DNA of 64,000 nt from Eutreptiella sp. 'Long Island Sound 2002'. Its lineage: Eukaryota > Euglenozoa > Euglenophyceae > Eutreptiales > Eutreptiaceae. The translations under genes were made by a program, and so were the position numbers. Each line of letters opens with the position of its first letter. Position 1 is the first letter of the stretch. Where the stretch lies: positions 46,872,851 through 46,936,850 of the forward strand of contig OZ038384.1 in NCBI GenBank assembly GCA_964036045.1. The letters run 5' to 3'. Positions 30,580-40,000 of the stretch are shown here, in pieces. The notes under the pieces were generated by a model that had not been told where the DNA came from, ran no database searches, and was given only the letters and a program-made list of their open reading frames with translations.

Positions 30580-32272
30580 CATCTAGGATTTTATGAGGTC
30601 CAATTATCCCAGAAATGGTTGAACCACGAGATGAACTACAATTTGACTTTCAATGTCCCCCAAGATGTGCTTCAACGTGCGTTTCAACTGTTTCTTACCG
30701 TTTCATTGCTTGCTGAGACCATTTGGTGGCCAGTAGGGATGGGAGATGATAAGGATTGCTTTCAAGAGACAGAATGGTTCCTTCATGTGCTTCAAATACC
30801 CAGTAAATCCGAAATGGTAGTTCAAATTTGTAAACAGCGTAACCGCCGGTAACTTCGCGATCGCGATCTTCACGCTGCCTGCAGAAGATTTGAAAAGCAA
30901 TATGCCCATTTTGCGATGTATTGGATGAAGAAAACTTTGAAAGTCTGATGAAATATTGTTATAATTTCATTGTCATTTATTATTTCGCTTCAAATGTGTC
31001 ATTTGCACTTCTTTGCGTCTCAGCGGAGACACAGTACAGCGGTCGCCATCGCGATCTTCACGCTGCTTGGAAAGATTTGAAAGGCAATATGCCGATTTTG
31101 CGATGTATCGGACGAAGAAAAATATGAAAGTCTGATGAAATATTGTTATAATTTCATTGTCATTTATTATTTCGCTTCAAATGTGTCATTTGCGCTTCTT
31201 TGCGTCTCAGCGGAGACACAGTACAGCAGCACCGGCGGCAGCGGAGTCGCAGCAGTCTAAGAAGCAATGTGTCCAGAAAGACCAGAAGGACGACTCGGAG
31301 GTACAGTCTAAGAAGCAATGTGTCCAAAACGACGACTCTGAGGTACGTGTAACTCTTTCACCATTACTATTATTACTGTTACTTTTCGTCTGCTACGGAT
31401 GATATGTTATGTATCACAGGAGTCACAGGATTCACACGACGACGGCAACGATTCCTCAACAAGCGTTAGCCACTCTAGTGAATCCGGCGCCGATGAAAAG
31501 CCCAAGGCTGCAGAGTGTGCGGGTTGTAACAACTTCTGAGTGCAGTTCTAGTTTTTTTTGTTTGTCCGGTTGAACTGCGCTTTGAGACGCAAACATGACT
31601 TTCAGATTCTGTCGCTACTTTTCTCGCAGATCCAACGTTTGCAGACAGCGATGAGGAAGTTGAGCCGCCAGAGGATGATGAATATGATTCATCAGAGGCT
31701 GCTGGACGCTACTGGGCAACACAATCCTCGGTGCAGAAGAAGGTGGAAGTTTTGTGTAAGGTTTTAGCAAAGCAAAAGTCCCACGCATGAGATACTGATT
31801 GAAACGCTATGTTGAGGTTCAATTCACGAATAACGTTTTTGTGGCCTGCTCACTGCTTTTTCGCACTGCTTCCACAACTGTGTTAGGGCAAGTTACTGTT
31901 ACATGAGTCCGGAAGCCTGCAGCTCCAGCCTACCACCCTCAATCTACGTTTGCTTAAATAGTTACTTGAGATACATTTTGAAACGCCAAGTTGCGCTTCA
32001 ATTAATTGAAACGCACGTTGAAACGCCAAGTAGCAGTTCATTTCAAAAGTGACTATTTTCATGACTGAAGGCCAGGTTTTCTCAAGAAACTACACCTGCT
32101 GGTTAGGACAGGGTGACATGAGAAAAAAGTGATGAAGATTCAAAGCATCAGTAACAGAACAATACCTTCGGTGTGCAAAACAAAGGTTGAGCCGCACATT
32201 GAAAGTTGAATTGTAGTTCATCTCGCGGTTCAACCAGTTCGGGGATAATTGGACCTCATAAAATCCTAGGTG
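30580..32272. mobile_element. DNA element with ~75 bp terminal inverted repeats, inserted in gag
   Basis: The left end begins CATCTAGGATTTTATGAGG and the right end is the inverse complement, CACCTAGGATTTTATGAGG. The arms match over about 75 bases (30580-30656 against 32196-32272) with few mismatches. The uninterrupted duplicate at 28395-28430 shows the empty site (GCGCTAATTGAGAGG), so the insertion point is certain. The target duplication is at most one or two bases and I cannot assign a superfamily. Inside are a ~187 bp tandem duplication (about 30862-31050 and 31051-31238) and a small spliceable gene. No transposase motif is seen, so it is probably non-autonomous. Confidence 0.88.
31227..31790 (+). 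CDS. Spliceable acidic gene fragment carried by the TIR element
   Basis: Three blocks join in frame through two introns with consensus ends. Exon to 31342 (QSKKQCVQKDQKDDSEVQSK ... NDDSE); intron 31343-31419 (GTACGT ... TCACAG); exon 31420-31522 (ESQDSHDDGNDSSTSVSHSS ... KAAECA); intron 31523-31629 (GTTGTA ... TCGCAG); exon 31630-31787 (PTFADSDEEVEPPEDDEYDS ... VLCKVLAKQKSHA) and TGA at 31788-31790. The product is a very acidic, Ser/Asp/Glu-rich tail; the 5' exons and start are not identified. The first exon contains a short internal repeat (KKQCVQ twice). It may be a captured host gene tail or the element's own gene. No domain is recognised. Confidence 0.5.
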
Positions 32273-32287
32273 TGAGAGGTCGGTTTC

Positions 32288-33760
32288 TTAGGTCGGGTAC
32301 TGCCTCTCCAAGGCAACCAACACATCGGCAAAGGTGGCGGAATTAGTCACGATCTGTCTGACCTGCTTCTCCAGGTACTTGGTCTTGCAGCACTGCAGGA
32401 GCAGATCGCACTTGACCCGTCCACTAGCGTGGGTATGGCCGGTCAATCGGAGAAACCAGTCAAAATTCTCAGCAAACTCGCTGAGGTCCTTGCCTGTGAA
32501 CTCAGGCAGGTTCACCACGATCTTGGAGGTGGCAATAGCCTTAGCCTCCTGAGACCTGCGTCCCTCAGGGCGTCGGGTCTTCCCCTTCTTCTTCTTCCTC
32601 TTGCCACTTGGGTTCTCGGGGTCCTGCGGGTCGTCTTCCTCCAAGGGCGAAGCAGAAGTCATCGACAGCGGCTCATCATCGGAGGGGTCTCCGCCCAGAT
32701 CACTAGAGCCATAGGGCTCCACGTCAACCATTGCCCTCAAGGCTGTCAGCCCGAGCCGGTCCAGCTCGGCTCTCGTGGAATTCGTCACGTGGCTGTAGGG
32801 CGGCTGGGCCGTTCTCCGTACGAATGGGCTTCTCGGTATCGCTGCAGGGGTCGGCATCGGTCGGCTCCTCAGACTCCCCAGGGTGTTTGTCAGCCCTGCC
32901 ACCAGTTGATTGGCCATTCCTTGATGGGGTGGCACTCCCACAGTGGTAGGTGACGCTTGGGGCGGTATCATCAGGGGCTGCAGTTTATCTCGAATCTTTT
33001 GAGTGAGGTCGCCCGCAATTTTAGAGGTGGCTCCTCGGAGCACCTCGTTGATCTCCGACCGCGTCAGGGACCTGTTGGAGGATCTCCCTGATCCTCTACT
33101 TCTTCCTCCAAGAGACTCAGGTCCTCTCCTCAGCCCACTCAAGGTTGCATACCCAGGAACATCCACATAGGTTCCCGTAGCGGGTAGAGGATGGTGATAG
33201 TCAGCCGCATACCATCGCGACGCAGAACTGGAGATCACCGGCTCACTGGCAGTAGTTGCCTCAGGGAACGCAGTGGTAGGTGGGCCCATATCATAGGCAG
33301 GGTAGGTAGGCATACCAGTAAAGCCTGTGCCCTCAGCCATAGGCGGGTTGGTTATGGGTGTGGGTGTTGCAGTGGCTGGGTCTGGAATTGGGAGTGTGGT
33401 GGTTATAGGAGAGGGTGATGCGTGGAGGCCAGAAGCGCTTGGTGCGCCCTCAAAGGTAGGATTATTCGTCGGGTCTTGCCCTTTGTCTGCTCCTTTGTCT
33501 GCTTTGTCTCCAGCATCCTTCTCTCTCTCTCTCTTTCTCTTCACAGGTTGAGTGTCCACCTCCTTGACTGAGAGGTCCTTGACTGAGAGGTCCTGGAAGG
33601 CCGACGGGAGTCCTTCCAGCGAATCCTCTGCCACGTCCACTGGCCCATGTAAGGGCTCCGAAGCTACAGCGCTAGGTCCAGGTCCAGGTTCACCAGGTGC
33701 TCGCATTGCTGGTGCCTCAGACGCTGTCTTCACCTCAGTGCCTTCTTTCTTTGTGTCCAT
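32288..33760 (-). CDS. Gag N-terminal half (element 1, right duplicate, intact 5' end)
   Basis: 490 codons from ATG at 33760 (context GAAGATGG, ~87 bases after the primer-binding site) to TAA at 32288-32290. The N-terminal ~250 residues are disordered and rich in Pro, Ala, Thr and Gly with a KRKREREKDAGDKADKG basic/acidic segment; then RSRGSGRSSNRSLTRSEINE, a KKKKGKTRRPEGRRSQEAK basic stretch, and the capsid region (IVVNLPEFTGKDLSEFAENF, WFLRLTGHTHASGRVKCDLL, LVALERQYPT). The TAA stands where family members I recall have Tyr before ETDLSI, so it looks like a nonsense change rather than the true end. Confidence 0.88.
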   Translation of the reverse strand: MDTKKEGTEVKTASEAPAMRAPGEPGPGPSAVASEPLHGPVDVAEDSLEGLPSAFQDLSVKDLSVKEVDTQPVKRKREREKDAGDKADKGADKGQDPTNNPTFEGAPSASGLHASPSPITTTLPIPDPATATPTPITNPPMAEGTGFTGMPTYPAYDMGPPTTAFPEATTASEPVISSSASRWYAADYHHPLPATGTYVDVPGYATLSGLRRGPESLGGRSRGSGRSSNRSLTRSEINEVLRGATSKIAGDLTQKIRDKLQPLMIPPQASPTTVGVPPHQGMANQLVAGLTNTLGSLRSRPMPTPAAIPRSPFVRRTAQPPYSHVTNSTRAELDRLGLTALRAMVDVEPYGSSDLGGDPSDDEPLSMTSASPLEEDDPQDPENPSGKRKKKKGKTRRPEGRRSQEAKAIATSKIVVNLPEFTGKDLSEFAENFDWFLRLTGHTHASGRVKCDLLLQCCKTKYLEKQVRQIVTNSATFADVLVALERQYPT

Positions 33761-33847
33761 CTTCGTTCGCCCTTCTGCTTATATAAGACTGATCTCGGTG
33801 CACTGGATGTACGGCACTGGGTTGCTGCCGGTACGCTGAGACAGTCT

Positions 33848-33861
33848 GCCTCTTGCTACCA
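33848..33861 (-). promoter_or_regulatory. Primer-binding site of element 1
   Basis: TGGTAGCAAGAGGC on the element strand, starting right after the 5' LTR. It is the same as the site of element 2 except for one extra A, so an initiator-methionine tRNA primer is likely. Confidence 0.75.
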
Positions 33862-34590
33862 GAAGGTTTTATAGTGATTTCACCACTGTGTTTGTGCCTC
33901 TCCTTCTGCTTGCTGCTGGTGTAGGGTTTCCTGCTGCTTGTTTTTGAAGAGGAAAATGTTTTAGTTGCTGAAATACAATCAATCCAGGATGGCCCAAGCC
34001 AGAGATAAGCAAGTAGAAGAGAATCAGGATCAAAGCATGAAGGGCTGCAGTGTAAACAGTAAAAGATGAAAGGATATTCACAGAAACTGCAACTCAGGGC
34101 ACATCGGATTGCATATTCACAAGGATAGCTGAAATGTTTTGGAAAAAGAGTTGAAAAACTGCCCCATGGTCACTCAATCTCCATAGTGCCATCTCAGGAG
34201 ATGTGCACTCTTTGTTTTGGGTCCCATATGTGCTGAGGTGGCAAGGCATGTGGCGATGAGGTCACTGCCATGAGACATGGGATCATCCCACTTAGCTAGG
34301 CTGACCGGGAATTGAACCCAGGACCTCTCAAAAAGAGGTACCCAGCCCCCTAGGGTGCATAGCACTAGGATAGCTAAGAATTCATCAGAAACCGTAGATA
34401 AATTCACATTGGTAGGGGATTAAGGGGTCCACTCCATATCCTGATTTAGTGTTTGGTTCCATAGGTCAAAATGTGTTATCACCACTTTTGGTTGGGTCAA
34501 TACTAAGATAGAAATGCCTGTGTGCTTGGAGCACCTCTAATACAACTAGAGTATACCCTAAAGCATTGGAAAAGCACTTTTTCTTACTTC
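33862..34590 (-). repeat. 5' LTR of element 1
   Basis: Partner of 6798-7584, 729 bases; it lacks ~60 bases present in the other copy. It is followed on the right by the TTGAG target duplicate and by satellite DNA in the register expected from the left array. Confidence 0.9.
34291..34378 (-). other. tRNA-like pol III module inside the 5' LTR
   Basis: Second copy of the 88-base module at 7226-7313, with the same perfect CTTAGCT/AGCTAAG ends, a perfect ACCTCT/AGAGGT variable-arm-like stem and a canonical B box region (GGGTTCAATTCCCGG). The A-box region reads TATCCTAGTGCTATGC. Confidence 0.6.
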
Positions 34591-35900
34591 TTGAGGGTGC
34601 TGGATGCAAAAGAGCAAGTTGTGGTCACACAAAGATCACGAAAACACATTTTGTAGCATCCGTATGCACCACCAATTGCCGTTTCTCATGGAAAAAAAGG
34701 CTAAAAATGGCAATTTATTGGTCAAAAAATGATTTCTTTTGGCCTGGGGCAAGCGGTTGAAGACTGCCCCCCGATTTTGAGGGTGCTGCATGCGAAGAGA
34801 AAGATTGTAGGGACACACAGATCACGCAAACACAATTTACAGCATCCGTATGCACCAAAATCTGCCATTTTTCATGAAAAAACGGCCAACAATGGCCGTC
34901 TTTCGTTCAAAAGTTGGGATTTTTGGGCTCTCCCCTATTTTGAGGGCGCTGAATGCGAAAAAGCAGATTGTAGGGAAACACAGATCACGCAAACACAATT
35001 TACAGCATCCGTACGCACCACAATATGCCATTTTTCATGAAGACCGGCCAAAAATGGCCTTTTTTTGTCAAATATTGATTTTTTGGCTTTGTACAAGCAG
35101 TTGAAGGACCCCTACCCCTATTTTGAGGGTGCTGGATGCAAAGAAGCAAGCTGTGGTCACACAAAGATCTTGAAAACACATTTTGTAGCATCCGTATGCA
35201 CCACAATTTCCCATTTCTCATGGAAAAAACGGCTAAAAATGGCCATTTCTTTGGTCAAAAAATGATTTCTTTTGGCCTCAGACAAGCGGTAGAAGACTGC
35301 CCCCCTATTTTGAGGGTGCTGGATGCAAACAAGCAGATTTGAGGGACACACAGATCACGCAAACACAATTTACACCATCCGTACGCACCAAACCTTGCCG
35401 TTTTTCACGAAAAAAACGCCCACAAATGGCCCTTTTCTGGTCACATATTGATTTTTTTTTGCTTCGTACAAGCAGTTGAAGGACCCCCCCCCCTATTTTG
35501 AGGGTGCTGGATGAAAAGAAGCAAGTTGTATGCACGTACGAACTACGAAAGCACAATCTACAGCATCTGTATGCACCAAAATTTGCTATTTTTCATGGAA
35601 AAACTGCCAAAAATGGCCGTTTCTTGGTCAAAAACTGAGTATTTTGGCCTCAGACAGGCAGTTGCAGAGCCCCCCCCCCCAATTTTGAGGGTGCTGGAGG
35701 CAGAAAAGCATGCTGTGTGGACACACCGATTGCCCAAACACAATTTACAGCATTCTTATGCCCCAGAATCTGCCATTTTTTTAAAAAAAATCGGCGAAAA
35801 ATAGCCATTTTTTTATCAAAAATTGTTTGTTTTTTTTAGCCTGAAACAAGGAGTTGAACCACCCCTCCTCCTGATTGGAGGGTGCTCGTTGCAAAAACGC
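34591..35900 (+). repeat. Satellite array, right part
   Basis: Continuation of the array interrupted at 6792. Monomer phrases lie at about 34635 (B), 34820 (A), 34982 (A'), 35165 (B), 35351 (A), 35540 and 35730. The monomers become more divergent towards 35900 and the array fades out. The first bases (TTGAGGGTGCTGGATGC) join cleanly to the left part once element 1 is removed. Confidence 0.92.
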
Positions 35901-36721
35901 GAAATACGCCAAGAAACTACTGATAGTACGTACATAGGAATGGGATGAGCGATTAAAATTTGAGGTGTTTTTTGGCCCTATTTTGCACCGTTTGTGGTCC
36001 ATTTCCATATGGTTAATAGGTAGGCTTTTGCGTGCCTATCACCGTACACACACATGTTTGGGGCTTAGGTTGTTTTTTTTGGGGAACAATAGGGTAGGAG
36101 GAAAACCCCCCCCCCTGCCATTTGGGGGGTGTATGACTAAAACAAAAGATTACCTTTGGTTTTTTTGGGTACAAAACTTTTTTTCATGGTTTTTTCGTGC
36201 CTATACTATACTATACAGGTACACTGGTGTGCAGCACTGTTCTGCTGCACCACCCCAGAGCAGACAAAATACTCGGAAATAGGCCGAATTCCAGGGTTTT
36301 TGATGGTTTGGGAGAAGGCTCGGGTGGGAGGACCCCCCCCCCCTATTTTGGGGCCGTAGGAATCACAAAAATAGGTCTTTCCAAGCAAAAAACCCTTTTT
36401 CGCTGACTTTTTGAATTTTGAGAAAAAACAGCTGCTAAAATCATAGGTAAGGGACTTGGCCCAACACACCCGACCAGTTGTGCCTTTTTTTTGTGACTAG
36501 AACATCAATTACCGCATTTGTAAGCTGATGTATGCTGAAAAAACAACAAGTTGGAATGTCCGCCTTTTTTTGCAGTCCCACCCTATATTATACGGCTTCT
36601 GGCACGCTTACAAAATTTGTGTTACACAAACATTTCCTCATTTTGGCCAATTGTGACTTTTTTCCGCAAAGATTTGTTACGCGGTGGTGAAACTGTCCCC
36701 TGTTTTCCCAAGCGAATCACC
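35901..36721. other. No gene recognised
   Basis: AT-rich sequence with long T and C homopolymers (36100-36115, 36335-36350) and no convincing exon. The open frame starting at 36551 runs into the ORF at 36722, but its first 57 codons look non-coding. Confidence 0.45.
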
Positions 36722-37576
36722 ATGGAGATAACCGCTCGTGCACTACTGTTGGGCATGGGACCCCACATACGGCGTCTCAACAGAAATTGTCACTCCCTGG
36801 GTGTGGCGCGTCCGGCGAATCACCGAAATCGTCTTCGGTACGCTGTCTGCCAAGCTATGCAGGTTCTGTTGACAGAATACGGTCCTATGTTACTATACCT
36901 AGACCACCTTGTGAGGCAGTGCAATTGGGCTGGCGAAAACGGTAGCACGGGTGTTTTCGCTTTTGTGGGACTGCAGAATGTCATGTGTCTTTTGGACCGT
37001 TTGAACATGGGGGACACACTTTTAAAGTATGAACGCACCGTTGCAACTGCCTTATTATGCTACATTGCATGGCACTCAGCTATTGCTGGACAGTCTTTTG
37101 CTGAGGAGCTCTGTAAAAGTCTGCTTTCCAGCCTTGTAACAAAGAAAGGGCAGAACAGGGTTGCAGTGGCCATTGACGATGTTGACGATCCTTACAATTT
37201 AATCTCTATCCGAAGAAGAGGTCACGGGGTTAATGTGTGCAAAATCTCCAATTACTTTGTCAATTCCGTGCATCAGCGCCTAACCGCTTACTTGAATGCA
37301 GAGTGTGTGTACGTGCCCTTGGTTAGGTGGTGCCCAGACCCTACTTGTGCAATCCAATCACATTGGCCACGCAGGGGTGTACCCAGCTTTCCACCATCCC
37401 TTCAAATTGCAAAGGGGTCTAACCATTATAAACAACTCCTTCCGTCCGTATTGTTAGTGCTGACTCAGCAGGGGCCACTTAAGGCCGGTTTTGAGAGAAA
37501 ATTGTCAAAGCTGGTTCCGCAGCACACTGTGTGCGAGGAGCAGAGAGACGCTGACACGATCCGAAACGTTCGGTGA
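36722..37576 (+). CDS. Unrecognised intronless protein, 284 residues
   Basis: I choose the ATG at 36722 (context ATCACCATGGAG, purine at -3 and G at +4) rather than the upstream in-frame ATG at 36551. The protein starts MEITARALLLGMGPHIRRLN, has hydrophobic helices around residues 45-65 and 95-125 (TVATALLCYIAWHSAIAGQS), an acidic ID-DVDDPYN segment near residue 155 and a Cys/Trp-rich segment (PLVRWCPDPTCAIQSHWPRR) near 210-230. Composition is normal for a protein and the frame is free of repeats, which favours a real gene. I know no family for it. It could be a host gene or an accessory ORF of an unrecognised element. Confidence 0.5.
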   Translation: MEITARALLLGMGPHIRRLNRNCHSLGVARPANHRNRLRYAVCQAMQVLLTEYGPMLLYLDHLVRQCNWAGENGSTGVFAFVGLQNVMCLLDRLNMGDTLLKYERTVATALLCYIAWHSAIAGQSFAEELCKSLLSSLVTKKGQNRVAVAIDDVDDPYNLISIRRRGHGVNVCKISNYFVNSVHQRLTAYLNAECVYVPLVRWCPDPTCAIQSHWPRRGVPSFPPSLQIAKGSNHYKQLLPSVLLVLTQQGPLKAGFERKLSKLVPQHTVCEEQRDADTIRNVR

Positions 37577-37810
37577 AGATTGGAGACGATGCAGTGATGC
37601 ACGAGGTTAGGGTTACTACACCCCCTCTCTTGCACGACACCTCCTGCAAGGTTGTTAGTAAAAAATAGTTGCGGTAGCTCGCAATTTTGCATCCTGAACC
37701 ATATCGAACCCGGTTTCACGAAAACGGAGTCATATAATGATTCTTCTGTTCGCTTTTCACCTATTTTACTGCTTCGTCTTTTGCGAAACAGGCCTTCTTG
37801 TCATCGCAAA

Positions 37811-37921
37811 ATGGCGAACCCGGCGGGAAAAAAAGCTGAGGAACAGGAGGATACCAACTATGACCCTGAAGAAGAGGAATGGGAGGCTGGAACACCGAAG
37901 AAGGGTCGGAAGAAGGAGTGA
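37811..37921 (+). CDS. Small acidic/basic ORF
   Basis: 36 codons from an ATG in good context (AAAATGGCG), preceded by an acceptor-like CGAAACAG. The product is highly charged (EEEEWE, ending KKGRKKE). It may be a 5' exon of a longer gene together with the ORF at 37943 and the block at 38249, but I found no splice pair that joins them in frame. Confidence 0.3.
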   Translation: MANPAGKKAEEQEDTNYDPEEEEWEAGTPKKGRKKE

Positions 37922-37942
37922 CAACCGGATCCTGGCCTGACA

Positions 37943-38221
37943 ATGGGTACAAACATCGAGGATTTCCTTCAGCCAGATGGGAAGCAAGTGGGGATTGAGC
38001 TGAACAAGGTGAGGATGCACCAGGAGAAAATGAAAGGACACATTAGACTGGAAGATCCAAAGTTGCTGGTGAAGCGTATAGGGGCAATCAAAGAAGCACC
38101 ACCAACACGCCCCATAAACGTCGTTCTCTGGGAAGACAACAGTATGTTTCCAGCGAACTGTTCGTTGTTTTCGTTGCGCAAGCCCTCGTGCATGGACCTG
38201 TACTCCATTCGCGGATTGTGA
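37943..38221 (+). CDS. ORF of unknown function (exon candidate)
   Basis: Reads MGTNIEDFLQPDGKQVGIEL ... RMHQEKMKGHIRLEDPKLLV ... TRPINVVLWEDN with normal protein composition. A donor-like GTATGT occurs at 38142. After it the translation becomes less convincing, so the coding part may end at 38141. No domain is recognised. Confidence 0.35.
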   Translation: MGTNIEDFLQPDGKQVGIELNKVRMHQEKMKGHIRLEDPKLLVKRIGAIKEAPPTRPINVVLWEDNSMFPANCSLFSLRKPSCMDLYSIRGL

Positions 38222-38248
38222 TTGTTGCGGTGTATCTTGACAGCACAG

Positions 38249-38448
38249 CGTTAAAGCGGTTGTGAAATTTCGGGAGACGCGACGGGCAGCATGTGCGGAT
38301 TTGCAGAAGTGGCATACCACATGCACGGCCGATATTCTGATATACCGTGGGCCTTCTGTGCGAGACTGGCAGGACAAGCCCAAGGAAGCGCACAGGATGT
38401 TGAGCCGATACCAGTCTGGGAGGTGGCAGATAACCTCATTCGACGTAG
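38249..38448 (+). CDS. Exon upstream of a Z block (unrecognised protein)
   Basis: Protein-like frame (VKAVVKFRETRRAACADLQK, RGPSVRDWQDKPKEAHRMLS, RYQSGRWQITSFD) after an acceptor-like GACAGCACAG. The exon ends GACGTAG at 38448, where the GT of the Z block begins. Joining to 39744 keeps the frame and makes a Val codon across the junction. No domain is recognised. Confidence 0.4.
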
Positions 38449-39743
38449 GTAGGTAGGTGGGTGCTCTCGGTCGTGGAGAGGCGACCCATGGCGTTGCCCC
38501 TGTGACGGACAGGAAGAGGCTCCGCACGTGAAGAGGGGAGGCGGCTTATATCCCGCCAGACCTGACTGGTGGCTCCCGACAAAGCGGCCCCGGGGAACAC
38601 CAGGAGAGCTATCGCCGCCAGCGTGACCTACTTGTCACGCCGGGAGGGTGTGCCCCCTCGCTTGCGCACGTCCCCTCCTTTGGACAGAACTCTAGGTGTT
38701 CACCGCACTTCCTGGCGTATCCCTTTCCGAAGGCATGCCAGCGGCGTGGTCCTGGTTCTGGGGTTCCGAGGTGCTTGGGTGTCGCACGCTCCGCCTCGAG
38801 TCCGGAAGCAGCGCAGGCCTTAGGATGCAGCCTTACCCCCGGGCTCCGGGTCACATTTGGCCAGGTCACCTGCATGGCACAGGCTGCCTCAGTGCCCAGG
38901 CTACGGACACGGGGTTTCCTACCGTTGTGTGGCGCGCAGGCTTGGTTTTGGGGCTCGCCCTCCCCTGGTTTCTCCTGGTTTGGGTTTCGTGTTCGGTACG
39001 TGCACGGGTTTGGGTTTCCGCCCGTCCGCTTCCGGCCCCGGCCGGAGCTTGCGGTGTGTGCGGGTGGATACAGGCTGCTCCCGCGTCACACCTGCTCGGT
39101 TGGGGCTCCCTGTGCGTGTGTTTGGGCGCGCTTTCGGGGGTTGGTGGCGGGTGTGAGGGTAGGGGCATCGCTCCCTTCCCTCCCTTTCTCAACTGGGGGT
39201 TGTGGTTTCTTCCCGGATGTGGGTTCCGACATTGCCCCCCCCCTCCTTGGACGGGTTTGCGCGTGGTGCGTGTTTGTTGGTGTTTCGTTTGTACCTCGCC
39301 GGTTTTGCTCTGGCCGTGTGGCGCGTCGTCCTTTTTGAGTTTTCCTTGACGGCGGCCTGTGGGTCTTGGTTTCCCTGGCCGGGGTGTGTAGCTGTCTTGT
39401 ATGGGGCAAGCGGTCCCTCACCGGTCCTGGGGGCCCCTCCCACCCCATGTCGCGGTCCCTTTTTGACCTGGGTGGTTGTCCGTTCTTGCCTCTCCCGGGG
39501 GGCGGTGCCCTCTGTGGTGGGGGGTTGTGTGGGGGTCGCCGTGGGCGGCCGTTTCCCCCCCCCCTCTTTTTTTTCGGCTTGTCTGGTGAAGAACCCTTAG
39601 TCGGCTGTTGGGGGGGGTGTCGCTTGGTGGCCTTGTGGTTGATGTCGCCTGTCCCTGGCCGTGCCCCCCCCTTTCGTTTGCCCTATTTTTTTCTGCGTCC
39701 CCGTGGCCGGTTGCCTGCCCAGGACTGCGTATGAACACACCAG
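38449..39743 (+). repeat. Z-family block, copy 2, as a 1,295-base intron
   Basis: It begins GTAGGTAGGTGGGTGC and ends ACACACCAG. Its first ~480 bases match 1310-1770 closely (for example CGGTCGTGGAGAGGCG and the GGATGCAGCCTTACCCCCGGG region). The remainder is again a T/G/C-rich strand with homopolymers but differs in sequence from copy 1. Removal as a GT...AG intron joins two protein-like frames exactly. This points to an introner-like element or a repeat that is tolerated because it is spliced out. Confidence 0.55.
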
Positions 39744-40000
39744 TTTCGAGAAAAGGTGAAAATGAAACACCAACCGTGGTCGTGTTTGTTGATGATTTGC
39801 GTTCGTGGCGTTCGTGTTCGTTGGTGCGTCGTTTTTTCCGAAATCATGAAAATTTTATCACCGAAATCCGGGCTGAAAAAGCTCTCTTGTCCTCTCAAAG
39901 AGTTCTTAATGTGGCAATGACAAGACAAATGGATCTGGGGAGATCTCTTGTGCTTGTGACATCCCCTCCTGTACTGTTGCAGCATACTCCAAAGTTTTGA
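39744..40000 (+). CDS. Exon downstream of a Z block (unrecognised protein, C terminus)
   Basis: Continues the 38249-38448 frame after splicing: SRKGENETPTVVVFVDDLRS, LVRRFFRNHENFITEIRAEK, SLVLVTSPPVLLQHTPKF, then TGA at 39998-40000. No domain is recognised. If the join is right, the last two exons encode about 150 residues. Confidence 0.4.

Larger units (their letters stand above)
27557..33595 (-). repeat. Tandem duplication of gag inside element 1
   Basis: 27557-29720 and 29725-33595 are two copies of the same ~2.17 kb segment; the second also contains the 1.69 kb TIR element. The junction near 29720-29728 joins the middle of gag (GGAAGGC) to the glycine/lysine-rich tail (CTCTCCAGAGGG). Both copies share the TAA after ERQY[PL]T, so that stop is older than the duplication, whereas the TGA at 29002-29004 is younger. 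Confidence 0.9.
6798..34590 (-). mobile_element. Element 1: Ty3/gypsy-type LTR retrotransposon, nested and rearranged
   Basis: Boundaries come from two related LTRs (6798-7584 and 33862-34590), a 5 bp target duplication TTGAG (6793-6797 and 34591-34595) and restoration of the satellite register when the element is removed. Order on the minus strand: 5' LTR, primer-binding site, gag, protease, linker, RT, RNase H, integrase, chromodomain, 2.4 kb 3' region, polypurine tract, 3' LTR. Later changes are an internal duplication of gag (2.2 kb), a TIR element in one gag copy and element 2 in the protease-RT linker. Subtracting these leaves about 11.3 kb. Many stops and at least two frameshifts make it non-autonomous now. 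The chromodomain and PR-RT-RNH-IN order place it in the Ty3/gypsy chromovirus-like group. Confidence 0.93.

Noticed and set aside
37943-38448. Splicing of 37943-38141 to 38249-38448
   Set aside because: The donor GTATGT at 38142 and the acceptor near 38248 look good, but joining them gives the wrong phase and an early stop, so I list the two blocks separately.
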